Below are positions 32,143 to 40,857 of a stretch of DNA of 49,114 nt, piece by piece; the first letter of the stretch is position 1; each line of letters starts with the position of its first letter. The position numbers were made by a program, and so were the translations under genes. Under the pieces are notes generated by a model. It was given only the letters and a program-made list of their open reading frames with translations. It made no database searches and had not been told where the DNA came from. Source of the DNA: Richelia sp. CSU_2_1 (GTDB taxonomy: Bacteria > Cyanobacteriota > Cyanobacteriia > Cyanobacteriales > Microcoleaceae). The DNA lies in contig JAAUPF010000030.1 of NCBI GenBank assembly GCA_012034575.1, positions 1-49,114 on the forward strand, read 5' to 3'.

Positions 32143-33333
32143 TCAACTGACTTCTCCTTTAATTTCCTGTAACTTTTTGCGAGAAGCAAAATAAGACATC
32201 GGTCCGCTAAAGCAGCCGCGCAATTGAGCTAACAGTAAGTCGATCGGAACTGATTCAGGTTTGTTTTTCCAAGCAGCAATTAATTCAGGAATTTGTTTGT
32301 ATCGCAGCCATCCCCAAGCTAACAAAGGTACGCTGAATTCTCTGTTAATTACAAACAGTCTGGTCCAAAAAGCATAAACTCCAATTCCGTAGCCGTGCAG
32401 CGTTTTTTGCAATTCTTCCCAAGTGCGGCGGTGGCGGTGCCAGCTTAAAGCTCTCGGATCGTATACAATCCGGTAGCCGGCGCGCAAAATGCGGGCAAAA
32501 AGTTCGCAATCTTCACCGCCCACAGTCGGCGTCCCCGCACCCAAAGTTTCATCAAACAAGCCGATAAAGTCGATCGCGCTTTTCCGCAAAGCCATATTCG
32601 CTGAAACCCCCACCGGAGCCACAATCAGCGGGTTAACTCGATCGCCGTCAAAAACTAGCCGCCCGAAGCCCCGCCCGTGGGGGCTGTAGCGCTCGAACCA
32701 TTCTTGAGCTTCTGTTTCGAGTTCCAGAGGCATTATCAGCCCCGTAACGCACATAACGCGCGGATCGCTGAAATTTTGCAACAAAGCTCGCAGCCAATTG
32801 CGATCGGGTACTGCATCATCGTCTGTAAAAGCCACGAATTCGCCCTTAGCTTCGCGCAAAGCCCGGTTGCGGGCGGCGCTGGACCCCGGTACATCTTCCC
32901 GCACGTACCGGACTTTCGGGTAATTTTTGACCAGTTCGCTACTAGCATCTGTCGCCGGACAGTTGTCAATTACCAGGTATTCCTGACCGTCATCGGGCAT
33001 CAACATCAAGGCGTCGAGACAGCGCCGCAAATCCTCCGGTCGATCGCGCGTGCAAACTGCTACAGTAGCCGTTGGCATTGGCTGCGAGGGTCCCCGTTCG
33101 TCCCATTCCAGAGCATCGTAAAGCCAATTTTTCCACAGATTATCGCCGACAGAGTTCATCAGTATTTCCCGCAATTGAGTTCCCTCAATGCGACCTCCAG
33201 ATACCGGAAATAGAGCTTGCCCGATCGGGTTTCCGTGCAGTCGAATTAACACCAGCACCTTGCTGTAACGTTCCTCAAGCGTTATTTCTGGAGGCAGTTG
33301 AGATATTTCCAGGTCGAGAATAGCTGTTGCCAT
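32143..33333 (-). CDS. Family 2 glycosyltransferase with N-terminal accessory domain
   Basis: 396 residues from the ATG at 33333; the frame is open to 33381, but those 16 codons are TGTAGAT heptamer sequence. The accessory domain (about 10-75: VLVLIRLHGNPIGQALF, LREILMNSVGDNLW) resembles that of the GT2 at 29022. GT-A domain: TATVAVCTRDRPEDLRRCL, VIDNCPATD, AFTDDDAVPD, GGEDCELFARIL and SWHRHRRTWEEL. First gene of the glycan locus; the stop abuts GTCAACT heptamers. Donor sugar unknown. Confidence 0.9.
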   Translation of the reverse strand: MATAILDLEISQLPPEITLEERYSKVLVLIRLHGNPIGQALFPVSGGRIEGTQLREILMNSVGDNLWKNWLYDALEWDERGPSQPMPTATVAVCTRDRPEDLRRCLDALMLMPDDGQEYLVIDNCPATDASSELVKNYPKVRYVREDVPGSSAARNRALREAKGEFVAFTDDDAVPDRNWLRALLQNFSDPRVMCVTGLIMPLELETEAQEWFERYSPHGRGFGRLVFDGDRVNPLIVAPVGVSANMALRKSAIDFIGLFDETLGAGTPTVGGEDCELFARILRAGYRIVYDPRALSWHRHRRTWEELQKTLHGYGIGVYAFWTRLFVINREFSVPLLAWGWLRYKQIPELIAAWKNKPESVPIDLLLAQLRGCFSGPMSYFASRKKLQEIKGEVS

Positions 33334-33679
33334 TGTAGATTGTAGATTGTAGATTTTAGGTTGCCAAAAACGGGTTGCCAAAAACTTCGATATCTTCAGT
33401 ATTTTACCGGATGGATTTTAGCGAAAATTGTTTTATGCGATCGCAGCTCGCAACTCAAACATAAATCCTCTTTTATGATTGCTTTTATTCATTTCTACTT
33501 GCGCTGACGGGTCATTGTCAAGTTTTTCGATCGAGTTTTTTGCGGAGGAGTTGGTGGTGCCGATCGAGCCTGCGGGGTCTGCGAACTCGATCGAAATGTT
33601 GGGTGCGATCGCTCGATCGGTTAAACTGCAGGTAATTATATTGGTAATCGGTAATTGCTTGAGATCCTGCGTCACCTAC
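33334..33679. other. Divergent intergenic region
   Basis: Lies between the minus-strand glycan locus and the plus-strand kinase gene. TGTAGAT heptamers at 33335-33352. Overlapping open frames on both strands (33479-33680 plus, 33433-33675 minus) show no family pattern; promoters are expected here, but no strong match was seen. Confidence 0.4.
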
Positions 33680-34189
33680 ATGAACACCGCTATAATTATT
33701 TTTATCGGTTTGCAAGCTTCGGGAAAAAGTAGTTTTTTTCGTACTTATTTTGCCTCAAGCCACGAGCTTGTGAGTAAAGATTGTTTTCGGAATCATAAAA
33801 ATCCTTCCCAAAGACAGAGCTATTTAATTGAAACTGCGCTCAAAGCTGGAATTTCCGTTGTTGTCGATAATACTAACCCAACGGTTGCAGACCGCGCTCC
33901 TCTAATTCAACTCGGGCGATCGTACAATGCTGAAATTATCGGTTATTACTTTGAATCGCAAATAAAAGCTTGCTGGGAACGCAATCAACAACGTGAAGGT
34001 AAGGCGCGAGTTCCCGATGTCGGAATTTACGCGACGCTGCATAAGTTAACCAAACCTTCCTATGCCGAGGGATTCGATAAGTTATTTTACGTTAAAATTG
34101 TGGGTGATGGTAATTTTAAAGTAGATCGGTGGCAGGAATCAGAGGAAATATTCTCGTACAATAACAATGAGGATATTGATCGACCGTGA
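33680..34189 (+). CDS. P-loop kinase, polynucleotide-kinase-like
   Basis: 169 residues from the ATG at 33680 (MNTAIIIFIGLQASGKSSFF); the frame is open back to 33479 but without family features. Walker A GLQASGKSS, later VVVDNTNPTVADR (as in the Pnkp/zeta-like kinase group: DNTN plus Arg), GYYFESQIKACWERNQQRE and VPDVGIYATLHKL. Such proteins phosphorylate 5'-OH ends of nucleic acids or related substrates. The stop codon lies at the start of a four-unit palindromic repeat array; a Thg1-like gene follows, suggesting RNA end repair (inference). Confidence 0.8.
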   Translation: MNTAIIIFIGLQASGKSSFFRTYFASSHELVSKDCFRNHKNPSQRQSYLIETALKAGISVVVDNTNPTVADRAPLIQLGRSYNAEIIGYYFESQIKACWERNQQREGKARVPDVGIYATLHKLTKPSYAEGFDKLFYVKIVGDGNFKVDRWQESEEIFSYNNNEDIDRP

Positions 34190-34330
34190 GGTGCGCAGTG
34201 CGCGCCCTACATAGAGATAGATAGTAGTAGTGAGGTGCGCAGTGCGCACCCTACATAGAGATAGATAGTAAGGTGCGCAGTGCGCACCCTACATAGAGAT
34301 AGGTAGTGAGGTGCGCACTGCGCACCCTAA
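34187..34330. repeat. Four tandem palindromic units GGTGCGCAGTGCGCACC
   Basis: Units start near 34187, 34231, 34269 and 34307 (spacings 44, 38, 38). Each consists of TGAGGTGCGCAGTGCGCACC plus CTACATAGAGATAG-type linker. Unit 1 has GCGCGCC for GCGCACC; unit 4 has ACT for AGT at the centre, which keeps the palindrome. The first unit includes the kinase stop codon. As RNA this gives up to four strong hairpins between the kinase and thg1-like genes. Confidence 0.88.
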
Positions 34331-34390
34331 ATAAAGAATACCTGCGAAATTCTTAATACAATAACTAAGCTAAAGGAGAGGATATAAAAA

Positions 34391-35145
34391 ATGGATAGCG
34401 ATAAATTTGAACAAAAAATGCGATCGCTCGAATATTTCCACGAGTTGCGCGCGTTACCGGGCGCTTGGACGGTAATTCGAGTTGACGGCCGCAGTTTTTC
34501 CCGTTTTACCGAATCTCGATTTGAAAAACCCTTCGACCTGCAATTTCATAACTTAATGGTACAAACTGCCAAAGCACTATTAGAAGAACTGCAAGGAATT
34601 ACGCTTATACAGAAAGCGATGAAATTTCGATTCTCCTGCCTCAAAATTGGGATTTGTTCGATCGCAGTTGGGAAAAAATTGTTTCGATTTCTGCTAGCAT
34701 TGCCAGCGCTACACTCACTCACGCCGCCCAAACAATCGTGCAGTTTGACAGTCGCGTTTGGCTGGGTGCAAATAAATCTCAGGTGGTGGATTATTTTAAT
34801 TGGCGTCAATCAGATGCTACGCGCTGCGCTTTAAATGGTTGGTGTTATTGGACATTACGCAAAGCTGGTGACAGTGTTGGCAAAGCAACTTCTGCGCTGG
34901 AAGGCAAATCGGTAGCATTCAAAAATGAATTGTTATTCCAACACGGAATTAATTTTAACGATTTACCTGCATGGCAGCGGCGGGGAACGGGTTTGTACTG
35001 GGAAACTTACCAAAAAGCAGGCTACAATCCCATTGAAAAAACAACTGTTGCAACCAAAAGACGGCGAATTAAGGTAGATGATGAATTGCCAATGAAAGAA
35101 GCTTACGGGGAATTTATCGATCGGTTTCTTGAGGGTGAATCATAA
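34391..35145 (+). pseudogene. tRNA-His guanylyltransferase (Thg1-like), frameshifted
   Basis: Two frames together make a full Thg1-like protein of about 251 residues. Frame 1 (from ATG 34391, AAAGGAGAGG upstream) gives WTVIRVDGRSFSRFT up to ELQGI. Frame 2 continues YAYTESDEISILLPQNWDLF, VVDYFNWRQSDATRCALNG, GINFNDLPAWQRRGTGLYW and ELPMKEAYGEFIDRF. The break is at 34597-34601 (GGAATTACGC, where GGAATTTACGC is expected): one T lost. The metal residues Asp (VDGRSF) and Asp-Glu (SDEIS) are preserved across the two parts. Thg1 adds G to tRNA-His 5' ends; bacterial Thg1-like proteins repair tRNA 5' ends by 3'-5' polymerisation. Recent inactivation or a sequence error. Confidence 0.85.
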
Positions 35146-35162
35146 TAGAAATTCTCAAACCC

Positions 35163-35993
35163 TTACCACAAGCGTGCTGCGGCCTCGCGCAATCGATCGC
35201 GATAATTAGCAACTATCGGACTGCCATGAGCTACAGAAATTACCTGCAAATCTGGAATGCTATCTGCTAATGATTCTAACCACTGACGGTAGGCATCGCG
35301 ATCGGTCATAAAAAACTGCCTGCCCAAACCAGTAATCCCGAAAAATCCACTCGATCCGATCGCGCTGGTTCCCAACCATTGAAACAGAAATTTACCTGTA
35401 GGTAAGTTCTCCTGAAAATACGACTTGTTTAAGTTAAATAGGATGTCTGTAAATACCAATGCTTTGCCATTCGGTAGCGACAGTTCGTAAACGAGTTCTT
35501 GCGGCCGAATCCCAGCAGGTTCGTGACAAATAATTCCGAATTCAGGTAAAATTTCCTCCGCAGTTCCATCTACCGCGACTACTTCTTCTACATAAGGTTT
35601 TGCGGCCGCCGGACAAACAACTATTAGCTGGGGATAACGCTGTTTGTAGATGCCAGCATCAAATCTGTGGATGCGGTTGGGTACGATCGCAATCTTAGGC
35701 GTGCCTAAAGACTCCAGTTTTGCCATTTCTGCTTCATTTAAAGCGATCGCGCTGTGAATCAACAAGCTACCATCTGTCAATTTATAAAGTACCATTTCGC
35801 GCGGCACCATTGTAGCACTAGGTAAAGTGCCGCTGACGTGCCAAAGATTGGGCGCGAGTGCTTCGATCGCGCTATGATGTGAAACGTGAGACTGCCACTC
35901 ATCCTGAGGAGAAGTGCTTCTCGGCGCAGGAGGTTTAATGGTGTCAAAGATAGAATAAAATAGCTCAGAGGCATCTCTTTTTTCTTGATTCAT
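35163..35993 (-). CDS. DUF4336 protein, metallo-beta-lactamase-like fold
   Basis: 276 residues: LWHVSGTLPSATMVPREMVLYKLTDGSLLIHSAIALN, then IVPNRIHRFDAGIYKQRYPQ, VFTDILFNL and VISVAHGSPIV (segments shortened). The strand order resembles the metallo-beta-lactamase fold, but the HxHxDH zinc motif is not there (NRIHRFD takes its place), as usual for DUF4336. The function is unknown. It converges with the thg1-like gene (17-bp gap). The start ATG at 35993 is chosen by frame only. Confidence 0.75.
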   Translation of the reverse strand: MNQEKRDASELFYSIFDTIKPPAPRSTSPQDEWQSHVSHHSAIEALAPNLWHVSGTLPSATMVPREMVLYKLTDGSLLIHSAIALNEAEMAKLESLGTPKIAIVPNRIHRFDAGIYKQRYPQLIVVCPAAAKPYVEEVVAVDGTAEEILPEFGIICHEPAGIRPQELVYELSLPNGKALVFTDILFNLNKSYFQENLPTGKFLFQWLGTSAIGSSGFFGITGLGRQFFMTDRDAYRQWLESLADSIPDLQVISVAHGSPIVANYRDRLREAAARLW

Positions 35994-36717
35994 ATCGATC
36001 GCAACCCTATTATCTGCATTGATTCTATCTTGTGAAGTTACAATTGATTCAGCAAGCTCAGATCGCTATTTCAAGCCGAACTCAAGCAATGTAGGTTGAG
36101 TAGAGTACAAGCAAATGCTGTTAGCGCAGGATTTATTAATATCCACAACACTGATTTTACCATCAATCTTACTACAAATCAACAAAATGTTTTACAGGCG
36201 ATCGCGCAAGTTCGAGGCTTTCACTCAAGCCTTACTCAACAAACTTCGATCTGATACAAAAGTATATGCTTTGTGTATATTAATATGTCAATTAAACGTC
36301 ATAGATAGTCTCAAGTGATATAGTAATAATTAAAAACCAAGTAAAAAAGCGCTCTGGGTCAGAAGTTTTCAAATTCCAGAGTCAGGGTGTAGCGCGATCG
36401 CCTCCAGCGAGATTTAAGTCAAATTTTCATGAGTTAACCGCTCGATCGAAAGTACAAATCGAAAGTACAAATAAAAAGTACCAAGCGGTCATAGATCGGT
36501 ACTTCAGGCTGCATTTACAACTCTTGTCAGTCATTGCGAGAAGTCCCGCAAGATTGGAAATGCGATCGTTAACTTTATTTCAGAATTCTTATTGTTGATT
36601 TACAATAGCTTAACTATTAAATCTGGGTGCTAATTGGTAAATTAAACCAAAAAAGATCGGGCAGTATTAGTGGGTTGATCTACCGCAAAGTTGCGCTTTT
36701 GAAGAGCGGAGGAATAT
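35994..36717. other. Long intergenic region upstream of the LuxR-type gene
   Basis: A 67-codon frame at 36115-36318 (plus) has a hydrophobic start and no family match; it was not accepted. CGAAAGTACAAAT occurs twice near 36445-36470. The region ends in GAGCGGAGGAATAT before the ATG at 36718. It probably contains the LuxR gene promoter; no clear -35/-10 pair was picked. Confidence 0.4.
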
Positions 36718-37422
36718 ATGGTATTCCAGCAAGAGATTTTGTTGGGTTGTAATGTCCAGAATTTGACAGAATGCGATCGCTGCGTTCTAAATCTATTGGG
36801 ACCCTATTTGATTCAGGCAGAAGAGCAACACTATACACTCAGCCAAATCCAGCAAATATTAAGACTTTTCAAGCAAGCTTTAGATCGGGAGTGCGCGATC
36901 GCGTTGCAGATCGATGGTAGAGTGCAATTTATGACTCAACAAGCAGAAGACCTACTGAGTCAGTATTTTGACACCGCAACCCCACACTCATTACCAGAAT
37001 CTTTAGAACATTGGTGCAAGCATCAGATTTCGCTACTTGCGTTCGATGGCGATGTTCCCTGGGTGTGCTTGTATTTGCAGGTTCAGCAAGCAGAAAAACA
37101 ATTAATTATCCGCCTCATTCCCGATCGAATTAAAAAGCAATATCTCCTGCTGTTAGAGGAACAAAAATCGCAAACCTTTTCTATTTCAGCTTTGGAATTA
37201 TTAGGAATTACCAAACGCGAGGCAGAGGTACTTTTCTGGATTGCTAAGGATAACAGCAACGCCCAAATTGCTAAAAAGTTAGGTTGTCGTGAAGGAACGG
37301 TGCGAAAACATCTGGAGCATCTTTATCAAAAACTGGGAGTTCAAACCCGGACGGCGGCTGTCATGGTGGCGCTGGAAAAATTGGGGCTACTCCCAGGAGA
37401 ATTTGTTGCGATTTCGTCATAA
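36718..37422 (+). CDS. LuxR/NarL-type HTH transcriptional regulator
   Basis: 234 residues with a C-terminal LuxR HTH (about 168-225: LLGITKREAEVLFWIAKD, NAQIAKKLGCREGTVRKHLE, KLGVQTRTAAVM). The N-terminal 150 residues look PAS-like (IALQIDGRVQFMTQQAEDLL) without a receiver domain or a phospho-accepting Asp set. It should bind DNA as a dimer. GGAGG lies before the ATG. It is 122 bp upstream of two cell-wall amidase genes on the same strand, which it may control (inference from position). Confidence 0.88.
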   Translation: MVFQQEILLGCNVQNLTECDRCVLNLLGPYLIQAEEQHYTLSQIQQILRLFKQALDRECAIALQIDGRVQFMTQQAEDLLSQYFDTATPHSLPESLEHWCKHQISLLAFDGDVPWVCLYLQVQQAEKQLIIRLIPDRIKKQYLLLLEEQKSQTFSISALELLGITKREAEVLFWIAKDNSNAQIAKKLGCREGTVRKHLEHLYQKLGVQTRTAAVMVALEKLGLLPGEFVAISS

Positions 37423-37544
37423 TACCCTACGTCGATCGGCGTATTGTCACCGAAGTTGGTTTTGAGGAGTATTGAATTAAAGCAGTAATTAGCTGGTTTG
37501 ATTTGAAAAACAGGGAATTTATCAATTTTTAGGAGTGTTTAATT

Positions 37545-38846
37545 ATGAGTTGGCAAGATTTTGTTAAAACCGTCGCTAAAACAGATTTTGAGTTTCCTTG
37601 GCAGCCTCCTTTGATGGTTGCTCAAGCAATTCTAGAAAGTGGCAGAGGGACAACCGATTTAAGCTATTATAATAACATGAATGGCATGAAATATCGAGAA
37701 TCCATTGCTATTCCTGGCGCAGAAAAATTCAAATACTACACCGACAGCGAAAAAGACCACCCAGAACATCCAGGGTGGGATTGGTTCTTCAAATTCGATA
37801 GCTATGAAACAGGAATAAAAGTTTGGCAGAAATTCTTTTTTCGGAAAGAGAGAGATTGGATTCCTTATCCCAATGTTTACGCGCGAGATCCAGAAATTCT
37901 CAAAGATGCTCGATCGTTTCTCAACTATATCGGACCAATTTACTGTCCGTTTTTTGAGAACTCCCACAACGAAAGCTACGCTGGTTACATCATGAACCGA
38001 TGTTTCCCTGAAGCCGAACAGCTTTTAAGAGAAGTAGGTAATTCGGGTCAACTTACTCGTACATTTAAAGTAGCAATTATGCCCGGACATGGTGGAGGCA
38101 ATCCGGGTGCTGTCAATCGAGATTTGGGAGTGCAAGAAGCGGAATATAACTGGCGAGAAGCTGAAGAAATTAAGCGTATTCTGGAGAAAGATGGCAACTA
38201 TCAAGTAAATATCTGCCGAGTTCAATCTGAAAATGTCAATTTGGGAGAGTTTCAAGGACGAGTCAATGCTACTCATGCAGATGTTTGCCTGTGCTTGCAT
38301 CACAATTCAAACGCTCGAACGGAAGCGGAAGGTTGGTGGCTGTTTTCCTGCAAGCAAGACTCAGAAACTAACAAATTTATTCAGATTCTAGACAAGCATT
38401 TTCGAGAATTACCACTCAAAGCTCGCGGATGTACCTATGCTACCCATCCTTTTACCGGCGATCGATCGTGGCTAAAACGGGTTTGGAACTGTATCAATGC
38501 CTGTCAAATGCCAACTATTCTCTTTGAAAGTTGTTTTATCAGCAACGATCGAGATTGCCAATGGCTCAAGAATGGAGGCTACAAAGATGTTGCTCAAAAA
38601 ATTTGTGATGGAGTCAGAGAATACCTGCAAAGTTCGTTAGAAACTACACTTTATAAAGCAGTTGTCAATGCCCCCGATTTCCTGAATGTACGTTCGGGTT
38701 CTGGAACAAATTATCCAGTTGTCGGGCAACTAAATAACGGAACTTCTTTAGAAATTGTAGAAGAAGATCCAGCGGGTTGGGTGCGTATTAGCTCTCCCAT
38801 TAAAGGTTGGGCAGCCAAGCGCTATACTCAGCGTCTGGGCGCTTGA
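37545..38846 (+). CDS. Multidomain autolysin: glucosaminidase-like, amidase_3, SH3b
   Basis: 433 residues without an obvious signal peptide. N-terminal glucosaminidase/FlgJ-like domain (about 1-160): PLMVAQAILESGRGTTDLSYYNNMNG, shortened to the catalytic Glu in QAILESG. N-acetylmuramoyl-L-alanine amidase_3 (about 173-360): IMPGHGGGNPGA (zinc His), QEAEYNW (Glu), CLHHNSNA (His), LFESCFISN (catalytic Glu). C-terminal SH3b domain (about 368-433): LNVRSGSGTNYPVVGQLNNG. It would cut both glycan and peptide bonds of peptidoglycan. AGGAG precedes the ATG. The lack of a signal peptide suggests holin-like or nonclassical export, or lysis. Confidence 0.87.
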   Translation: MSWQDFVKTVAKTDFEFPWQPPLMVAQAILESGRGTTDLSYYNNMNGMKYRESIAIPGAEKFKYYTDSEKDHPEHPGWDWFFKFDSYETGIKVWQKFFFRKERDWIPYPNVYARDPEILKDARSFLNYIGPIYCPFFENSHNESYAGYIMNRCFPEAEQLLREVGNSGQLTRTFKVAIMPGHGGGNPGAVNRDLGVQEAEYNWREAEEIKRILEKDGNYQVNICRVQSENVNLGEFQGRVNATHADVCLCLHHNSNARTEAEGWWLFSCKQDSETNKFIQILDKHFRELPLKARGCTYATHPFTGDRSWLKRVWNCINACQMPTILFESCFISNDRDCQWLKNGGYKDVAQKICDGVREYLQSSLETTLYKAVVNAPDFLNVRSGSGTNYPVVGQLNNGTSLEIVEEDPAGWVRISSPIKGWAAKRYTQRLGA

Positions 38847-38884
38847 AAACAATTAAGTATCCCGTGCAAAAAGGAGAAAGGTTT

Positions 38885-39639
38885 ATGTTATTGCAAGTAG
38901 GTAGTCAAGGGTTACAAGTTGGACAATTACAAGCCAAACTGAATGAAATTGGTTTTAACTGCGGTCGGGTTGACAGCATTTTTGGACCAAAACCAAACAA
39001 GCTGTGGAAAATTTCCAAAGAGAACATTTAGGAACATCTGAAGTAACAGGCATAGTAGATGAACGGACTTGGAATGAGATTATCGATCGTCCTCCTGTTC
39101 GTCGAGCTGCCGTTTTAATCGATCCCGGTCATTCCCCTATCCATCCAGGAACTGCCGCCAAAGATGGAACTCCTGAGTACGATATGAATCTGTTGCAAGC
39201 CAAGATTGTCAAAGCGGAACTAGATCGAGCAAAGATTCCAGCCGATATTTTCGATCCAGTAGGCGATCCGCGCGATTCGATCGGACAGAAAGCTGCAGGT
39301 TATTCAATGTTTCTCAGTTTGCATCACAATGCTACTGACAGAAAACCTCACTATACTTGTGTAATGGTTCACCCAACTAAAGCTAAGCCCCAATCGATCG
39401 CTTTTGCTAAAAAACTTTCGACTGCGGTGGCTAATGCGATCGGACAAAAGGATTTCGGTGTCATGAAAAATAGTGTAACCGTTCTCTCTACTTCGGAAAA
39501 CACAAATTGTCCGATTTGCGTTCTGTGTGAAAGTTACTTTTTAGATGCTATTGCTACAGGAGCCGAAGCGGAAAAACTATCTACCAAAGCAGCGTATGCG
39601 ATCGCATCAACGGTTATTGCTGAACTATCACCTGCATAA
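38885..39639 (+). pseudogene. Peptidoglycan-binding + amidase_3 gene, frameshifted
   Basis: From ATG 38885 (AAGGAGAAAG upstream) the frame encodes a PG_binding_1 domain (LLQVGSQGLQVGQLQAKL...VDSIFGPK) and then breaks. The next frame resumes VENFQREHLGTSEVTGIVD and an amidase_3 domain to 39639: LIDPGHSPIHPGT, LSLHHNAT, VLCESYFLD. The break is in GGACCAAAACCAAACAAG near 38990: one more A gives PKTKQAVENFQ, the expected repeat end. Intact length would be about 251 residues. It follows the first amidase gene by 38 bp. A single-base homopolymer loss could be real or a sequencing error. Confidence 0.82.
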
Positions 39640-39720
39640 TGAAAAGTTGAGAACTTCAATCCGTAAAATTCTGCGGACTAAAGTCCTCACTACAAACCGT
39701 ATTGCTGCGCCAGCCTCGAA

Positions 39721-40548
39721 CTATTTCAAACTGGCAGCAGCAACTTTTATCGGTTCGAGCAATTCTAAGGGTAAATGCAGCATATTTAGCTGGGTACTTT
39801 CTGTTGCTTTACGATCGAGATCCGGGCCGTGATAGTCGCTGCCGCCAGTGGCTAACAAGCCGTATTGCAAGCACAAATTTTTCAACTTTTCGATTTGGCT
39901 GGGGCTGTGGCTGGGATGGTAAACTTCTACTCCCATTAAACCCGCATCAACTAATTCTTTTAAGACTTCTTCAACAACTCCACCCCGAAATAAATAAGGG
40001 TGAGCCCATACGGGAACAGCGCCGCAACTTTTCAGTAAATCGATGCCTTCTGCGATCGAGAATTTTTCGTAATGCACGTAGGCCGGGCCGTCATCTCCCA
40101 GCCAGCGATCGAATGCTTCGCGAGATGATTTTGCATGACCGGCTTTTACCAGTGCGGCGGCAATATGAGGCCGCCCCGGTGCCATTCCGGTAGATGTTTT
40201 TGGCAGTTCGATCGGGTATCCCATTGCTGTTAGTTTGGCTACCATTTCTTGCGATCGGCGTATCCTTCCTTCGAGGCGATCGTTCAAGGGACCGCGCAAT
40301 TTATTAGCATCGGGATAAAAGCCTAAAATATGGAGCGATCGACCGTTATGAACTGTACTGAGTTCGAGTCCCGGTACTATTTCTATACCGTACAAATTGG
40401 CGGCGGCAAAGGCTTCTTCCCAACCCGATACAGTATCGTGATCGGTAATAGCCAAAGCGCGAACTCCCGATGCAGCGGCTGCTGCTGCGAGTTCGGCTGG
40501 AGTGAGAGTGCCGTCGGAATAAGTTGTGTGGCAGTGAAGTTCTAGCAT
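39721..40548 (-). CDS. PHP-domain metallophosphoesterase
   Basis: 275 residues starting MLELHCHTTYSDGTLTP, the metal-binding HxH of PHP proteins, with ALAITDHDTVSGW, a Glu/His set in VPGLELSTVHNGRSLHILG, VWAHPYLF and TGGSDYHG. It resembles the YciV/RNase AM group (3',5'-bisphosphate nucleotidase and 5'-3' exoribonuclease activity in relatives). All metal ligands appear present. It stands alone on the minus strand; a GGACTAAAGTCC palindrome lies just past its 3' end (about 39670). Confidence 0.9.
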   Translation of the reverse strand: MLELHCHTTYSDGTLTPAELAAAAAASGVRALAITDHDTVSGWEEAFAAANLYGIEIVPGLELSTVHNGRSLHILGFYPDANKLRGPLNDRLEGRIRRSQEMVAKLTAMGYPIELPKTSTGMAPGRPHIAAALVKAGHAKSSREAFDRWLGDDGPAYVHYEKFSIAEGIDLLKSCGAVPVWAHPYLFRGGVVEEVLKELVDAGLMGVEVYHPSHSPSQIEKLKNLCLQYGLLATGGSDYHGPDLDRKATESTQLNMLHLPLELLEPIKVAAASLK

Positions 40549-40640
40549 GATTTATTAACCTAATTAACTATTCATCAACAAATGTATTCAGACTTCCAAC
40601 TTACCTCGTTAATTAATATTAAACTGTGGGAGTCAATCCA

Positions 40641-40826
40641 GGACACGGCAGTGCCGTGTCTCTACCCCACAAAATTAAGTCAATCCAGGACACGGCAGTG
40701 CCGTGTCCCTACCCCACATTCAGGAAAATCTCGAATTTCTCATCTCTCAACTCTAATTTCTTGTCGATCGTCCCGATCCAACCACCACCCAATTAATAAT
40801 TGTAGGGACACGGGACTGCCGTGTCC
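40641..40826. repeat. Cluster of GGACACGGCAGTGCCGTGTCC palindromes
   Basis: Copies at 40641-40661 and 40688-40708, each in the context TCAATCCA...CTACCCCAC (a 47-bp tandem repeat), and a variant at 40805-40826 (GGACACGGGACTGCCGTGTCC). They lie between the PHP gene and purQ, which are divergent and tandem respectively; see also 25900-25920. Confidence 0.85.
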
Positions 40827-40857
40827 TTTCTGCCGTGTCCGTGCGCGATCGCTTCAA

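Noticed and set aside
36115..36318. 67-codon plus-strand frame
   Set aside because: Hydrophobic start only; no ribosome binding site, no family, isolated in noncoding DNA.
36718..39639. LuxR gene plus amidases as a prophage lysis cassette
   Set aside because: No holin, terminase, capsid or integrase gene is nearby; more likely chromosomal cell-wall hydrolases.
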